A DNA stretch of 64,000 nucleotides. It comes from Candidatus Sericytochromatia bacterium. Its GTDB lineage: Bacteria; Cyanobacteriota; Sericytochromatia; UBA7694. Numbering within the stretch: position 1 is the first letter of the stretch; every line of letters begins with the position of its first letter. The stretch is from the NCBI GenBank assembly GCA_018780035.1, contig JADMKE010000005.1, forward strand, positions 62,001 through 126,000, written 5' to 3'. The notes under the pieces were generated by a model. The model saw nothing but the letters and a program-made list of their open reading frames with translations. It did not search any database and was not told where the DNA came from. The position numbers and the translations under genes were made by a program. Below are positions 61,673-64,000 of this stretch, piece after piece.

Positions 61673-64000
61673 GTCTCCGCTCCAAACAGCTCTGAAAGTG
61701 TGAGAATCAGCGCCGGATCAGGGGCTTCAAAGCAGACCCCATTGCCCGGCAAGTCAGGGGTCATGCCCCGCAAAAACAAAACCAGGGCCCCGCCCAAATG
61801 GCGCTCTGGCACATAGTCGGGCAGGCGGTAACGCAAATAGCGGTGAAGTGCCACCAAATAGAGATGGTATTGTAAAGGGTACAAATGCTGAACCAGGGCC
61901 ACTTCGAGCGCTTCGGCCCGGTAGTCTGAATAGCGATTGCCCAGCCAATTGGACTTATAATCGACCACATAATAGCGCCCCTGGTGTTCACAGACCAGGT
62001 CAATCACCCCTTTAAATTGCCCCCGCAGAGGCCGATCGAGCAAATCGGGGAGATGGGCCCAGCGCGGCACGCTTTGCAAGACCTGCATCAGGGCCTGGGA
62101 ACGCAAAGGCTGCGCAATCGGAAACTGAAAGGCCCATTCATGCAAGCGCTTGGCAGGTGAGAGATCTTGCAAAGCAAATCCTGCGGCATCCTGCGCCGCA
62201 AACAAAGGGGTCTGCCAAATCTGGGTCAAGGCATCTGCGACTGGGGTCTGCCATTCGGGGCCATAGCCATGCCGGGCCAAAGCGGTCTTGACGGCCTCAG
62301 ACAGACTCTGCGCTTGGGCCAAAGCAGACTGGGGCAACAGAGTCTCCAGCAGCAGGTGTAAAAAGGTACCGTGACGCCCGCCACGGGGAAAGTCCATCAG
62401 GGGGCCTTCTGAACTGGGAGCGGTGCTCGGTAAACCCGACCCCGTGAGCAGATCGGGGGCCCCCTCTGGTTCGGCCTCATCCTGCTGCTCCAGGTTTAAA
62501 ACGGGCAGCAAGAGCCCGGCTTCCACTCCAGCTTCAAATTGGGCCTGCAGAGAACTGAAACTTCGGGCCAGATGGGCGGGAGGAATCCGGGGGGGCGCTT
62601 GCAAATACAGGGGTTCGGGCTGCTCGGGCCCAGGCCGGGCTGGCTGGGCCCCCCGCTGGAATTCCAAAGTCTGGATCCGCCACTGTCCCCGACTTTGGTC
62701 CGCTTTTGCCTGCAAATGCTGAAAGAGCGCTTCGCCACTGCCTGCCGGGATCAAATGCCCCAAAGCCGCACAGTCGATTTGATTGATCCAGCCCCAAGCC
62801 AACCAGACCTTGTAGCGGGCGCGGGTCAGAGCCACATACGCCAGACGCAGATCTTCTTGCAGGGCCTCTTGCTGGCGCTGTAAGGCCCGCTGCTCCAATT
62901 GCTCGCTGCCCAAATCCAAGAGGGACTGACGGGTCTGGGGATCGCGGGCAGACAAAGGGGCTTTGGCGGCAATTTTTTTGCCATCCCACAGATACGGACA
63001 AAAAACCACCGGAAACTCCAGCCCTTTGCTGCGATGAATGGTGAGAATCTGCACGGCCTGGCGGTCGGTTTCAAGCTGCAGGAGCAGGTTTTCTTGGTCG
63101 AGCCGACCGGCCTGTTGTTCGCGCAGCAGCCAGGTCAGCAGGGCCTGCAAACTGGGATGGTGGTGCTGGGCATAATTCTGAAGCAATTCACTCAAATGGC
63201 GCAAATGGGTCACCTGCCGCTCCCCCTCGGGCTGCCGCAATAGCCGGCGGTACAGTCCCTGGCTGGAGACCCACTCCTGCCACATGCGGGTAAAACCATG
63301 TTCCAGCCAATTTTGGCGCGCCAGATGGAAATGGGTCAGCCAATACTCCCAGCGCTGGCGCTGTGTACGGGGGTCATTTCCGTCGCTGTGGTCGCTGTGG
63401 GACGATTCAGTTTGAAGCAGGTAGATCTCGTGGGCCGAGAGCCCCACCAAGGGACTGGCCAAGGCCTGTAAAACCGCGGAGCGGGATGAAGGCTGCAAAA
63501 CAGCGGCCAGAAAAACCACCAGAGCTGAAGCCTCGGGGGTTTGAAAAACACTCTCCTGGGCATAGAGCACACAGGGGATGCCCTCCTTTTGCAGGGCTTC
63601 GCGAATGTCCTGCCCCTGGGCATGGGTGCGCACCAAAACCGCGACATCTTGGGCTTGCAAAGGGCGCAGTTGCAAGGGTTTGCCCTGTCCATCCCTGAGG
63701 CGGTAACCGGCCTGCAGGGTCTCGCGAACGGCCCTGGCCACCGCCCCTGGCAGCAGGGCCGAGAGCTTCTCTTTGGACCAGGGCTTCTGATCTGGCAAGG
63801 TGGGTATCCAAGCAATTTCCAAAGGCGCGTCTTCGCTGGCTTTGGCAGGGGGTACCTGCCACTCTTCTGGCGAGGAACCCGCCGCCACTGAGACAAAGTC
63901 AATCGCGGGGTCGGCAAAGGGCTGTTCACAGTCAAAAAGGGTTTCCAGGGCAGACAAAAGCCCCGCTTGGGAGCGAAAATTGGTGTTTAAGCTGTGCACA
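61669..64000 (-). CDS. recB: RecB subunit of exonuclease V (N-terminus beyond window)
   Basis: The C-terminal about 776 codons of RecB, the 3'-5' helicase and nuclease subunit. Helicase motif IV LNTNFRSQAG lies at the edge; motif V ILTIHRSKGLEFPVVFCPYL and motif VI YVALTRARYKVWLA follow, in the order of UvrD-type SF1A helicases. The RecB-family nuclease domain at the C-terminus has GTFLHLLLETLLP, GVIDLVCEHQG and YYVVDYKSN, with the catalytic Asp and Lys of the D-x-K motif. The gene is cut at the right edge; the ATP-binding motifs lie outside. recC was not seen and would be upstream if the usual order holds. Confidence 0.93.
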   Translation of the reverse strand, partial: VHSLNTNFRSQAGLLSALETLFDCEQPFADPAIDFVSVAAGSSPEEWQVPPAKASEDAPLEIAWIPTLPDQKPWSKEKLSALLPGAVARAVRETLQAGYRLRDGQGKPLQLRPLQAQDVAVLVRTHAQGQDIREALQKEGIPCVLYAQESVFQTPEASALVVFLAAVLQPSSRSAVLQALASPLVGLSAHEIYLLQTESSHSDHSDGNDPRTQRQRWEYWLTHFHLARQNWLEHGFTRMWQEWVSSQGLYRRLLRQPEGERQVTHLRHLSELLQNYAQHHHPSLQALLTWLLREQQAGRLDQENLLLQLETDRQAVQILTIHRSKGLEFPVVFCPYLWDGKKIAAKAPLSARDPQTRQSLLDLGSEQLEQRALQRQQEALQEDLRLAYVALTRARYKVWLAWGWINQIDCAALGHLIPAGSGEALFQHLQAKADQSRGQWRIQTLEFQRGAQPARPGPEQPEPLYLQAPPRIPPAHLARSFSSLQAQFEAGVEAGLLLPVLNLEQQDEAEPEGAPDLLTGSGLPSTAPSSEGPLMDFPRGGRHGTFLHLLLETLLPQSALAQAQSLSEAVKTALARHGYGPEWQTPVADALTQIWQTPLFAAQDAAGFALQDLSPAKRLHEWAFQFPIAQPLRSQALMQVLQSVPRWAHLPDLLDRPLRGQFKGVIDLVCEHQGRYYVVDYKSNWLGNRYSDYRAEALEVALVQHLYPLQYHLYLVALHRYLRYRLPDYVPERHLGGALVLFLRGMTPDLPGNGVCFEAPDPALILTLSELFGAET

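Overview
The window looks like part of the chromosome of a diderm (Gram-negative type) bacterium. By eye the GC content is near 50 percent. The evidence for two membranes is many lipoproteins with clear lipoboxes, two proteins with outer-membrane barrel-like C-termini ending in Phe, a class A penicillin-binding protein and a recBD locus. The mix of a Tad/Flp pilus, a secreted CHAT protein, a very long HEAT protein, AIM24 and several EF-hand proteins would suit a non-photosynthetic relative of Cyanobacteria (Melainabacteria/Sericytochromatia type). That placement is an inference and is weakly held. I saw no rRNA, tRNA, CRISPR array, prophage or intact insertion sequence.

Layout. 1-5.7 kb: sufC (cut by the left edge) behind an Rrf2 regulator, a 2OG-Fe(II) oxygenase, a lipoprotein, a methyltransferase-like protein and a Phd/Doc-like gene pair with a degenerate Fic motif. 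5.7-11.2 kb: a PBP1A-type enzyme and an exported TPR-CHAT protein. 11.2-14.7 kb: a partial Tad pilus locus (flp pilin, prepilin peptidase, three TadE/G-type proteins) without ATPase or secretin. 14.9-24.8 kb: a vWA lipoprotein, a phosphoesterase, a cysteine-cluster protein, a 1343-residue HEAT protein, a hydrolase and AIM24. 24.9-29.8 kb: a tightly packed, AT-richer four-gene operon of unknown function (TPR protein, 945-residue coiled-coil protein with a hydrophobic hairpin, two related small proteins). This is the best candidate here for an undescribed system.

29.9-36.7 kb: two glycosyltransferases, a DUF1295 membrane protein, folE and leuS. 36.8-40.4 kb: duplicated families (two lipoproteins with a shared cysteine pattern, and two RDD-like membrane proteins with a pilin-like tail) around a HicB-like remnant. 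40.4-54 kb: at least six proteins that lack a recognisable signal peptide although several carry extracytoplasmic-type domains (SGNH hydrolase, transglutaminase-like, barrel, EF-hand), interleaved with ltaE, sixA, a degenerate serine recombinase and a PhoD-like phosphatase. 54-64 kb: a sugar-type binding protein, a TolB-like propeller lipoprotein, a FabH/OleA-like synthase, two hydrolase lipoproteins, a secreted four-EF-hand protein, recD and the C-terminal part of recB (cut by the right edge).

Genome style. Genes are packed closely. Four convergent gene pairs overlap by exactly 4 nt at their stop codons, and four co-directional pairs overlap by ATGA. Two genes have a -10 box 7 nt before the ATG and no Shine-Dalgarno sequence, which suggests leaderless mRNAs.
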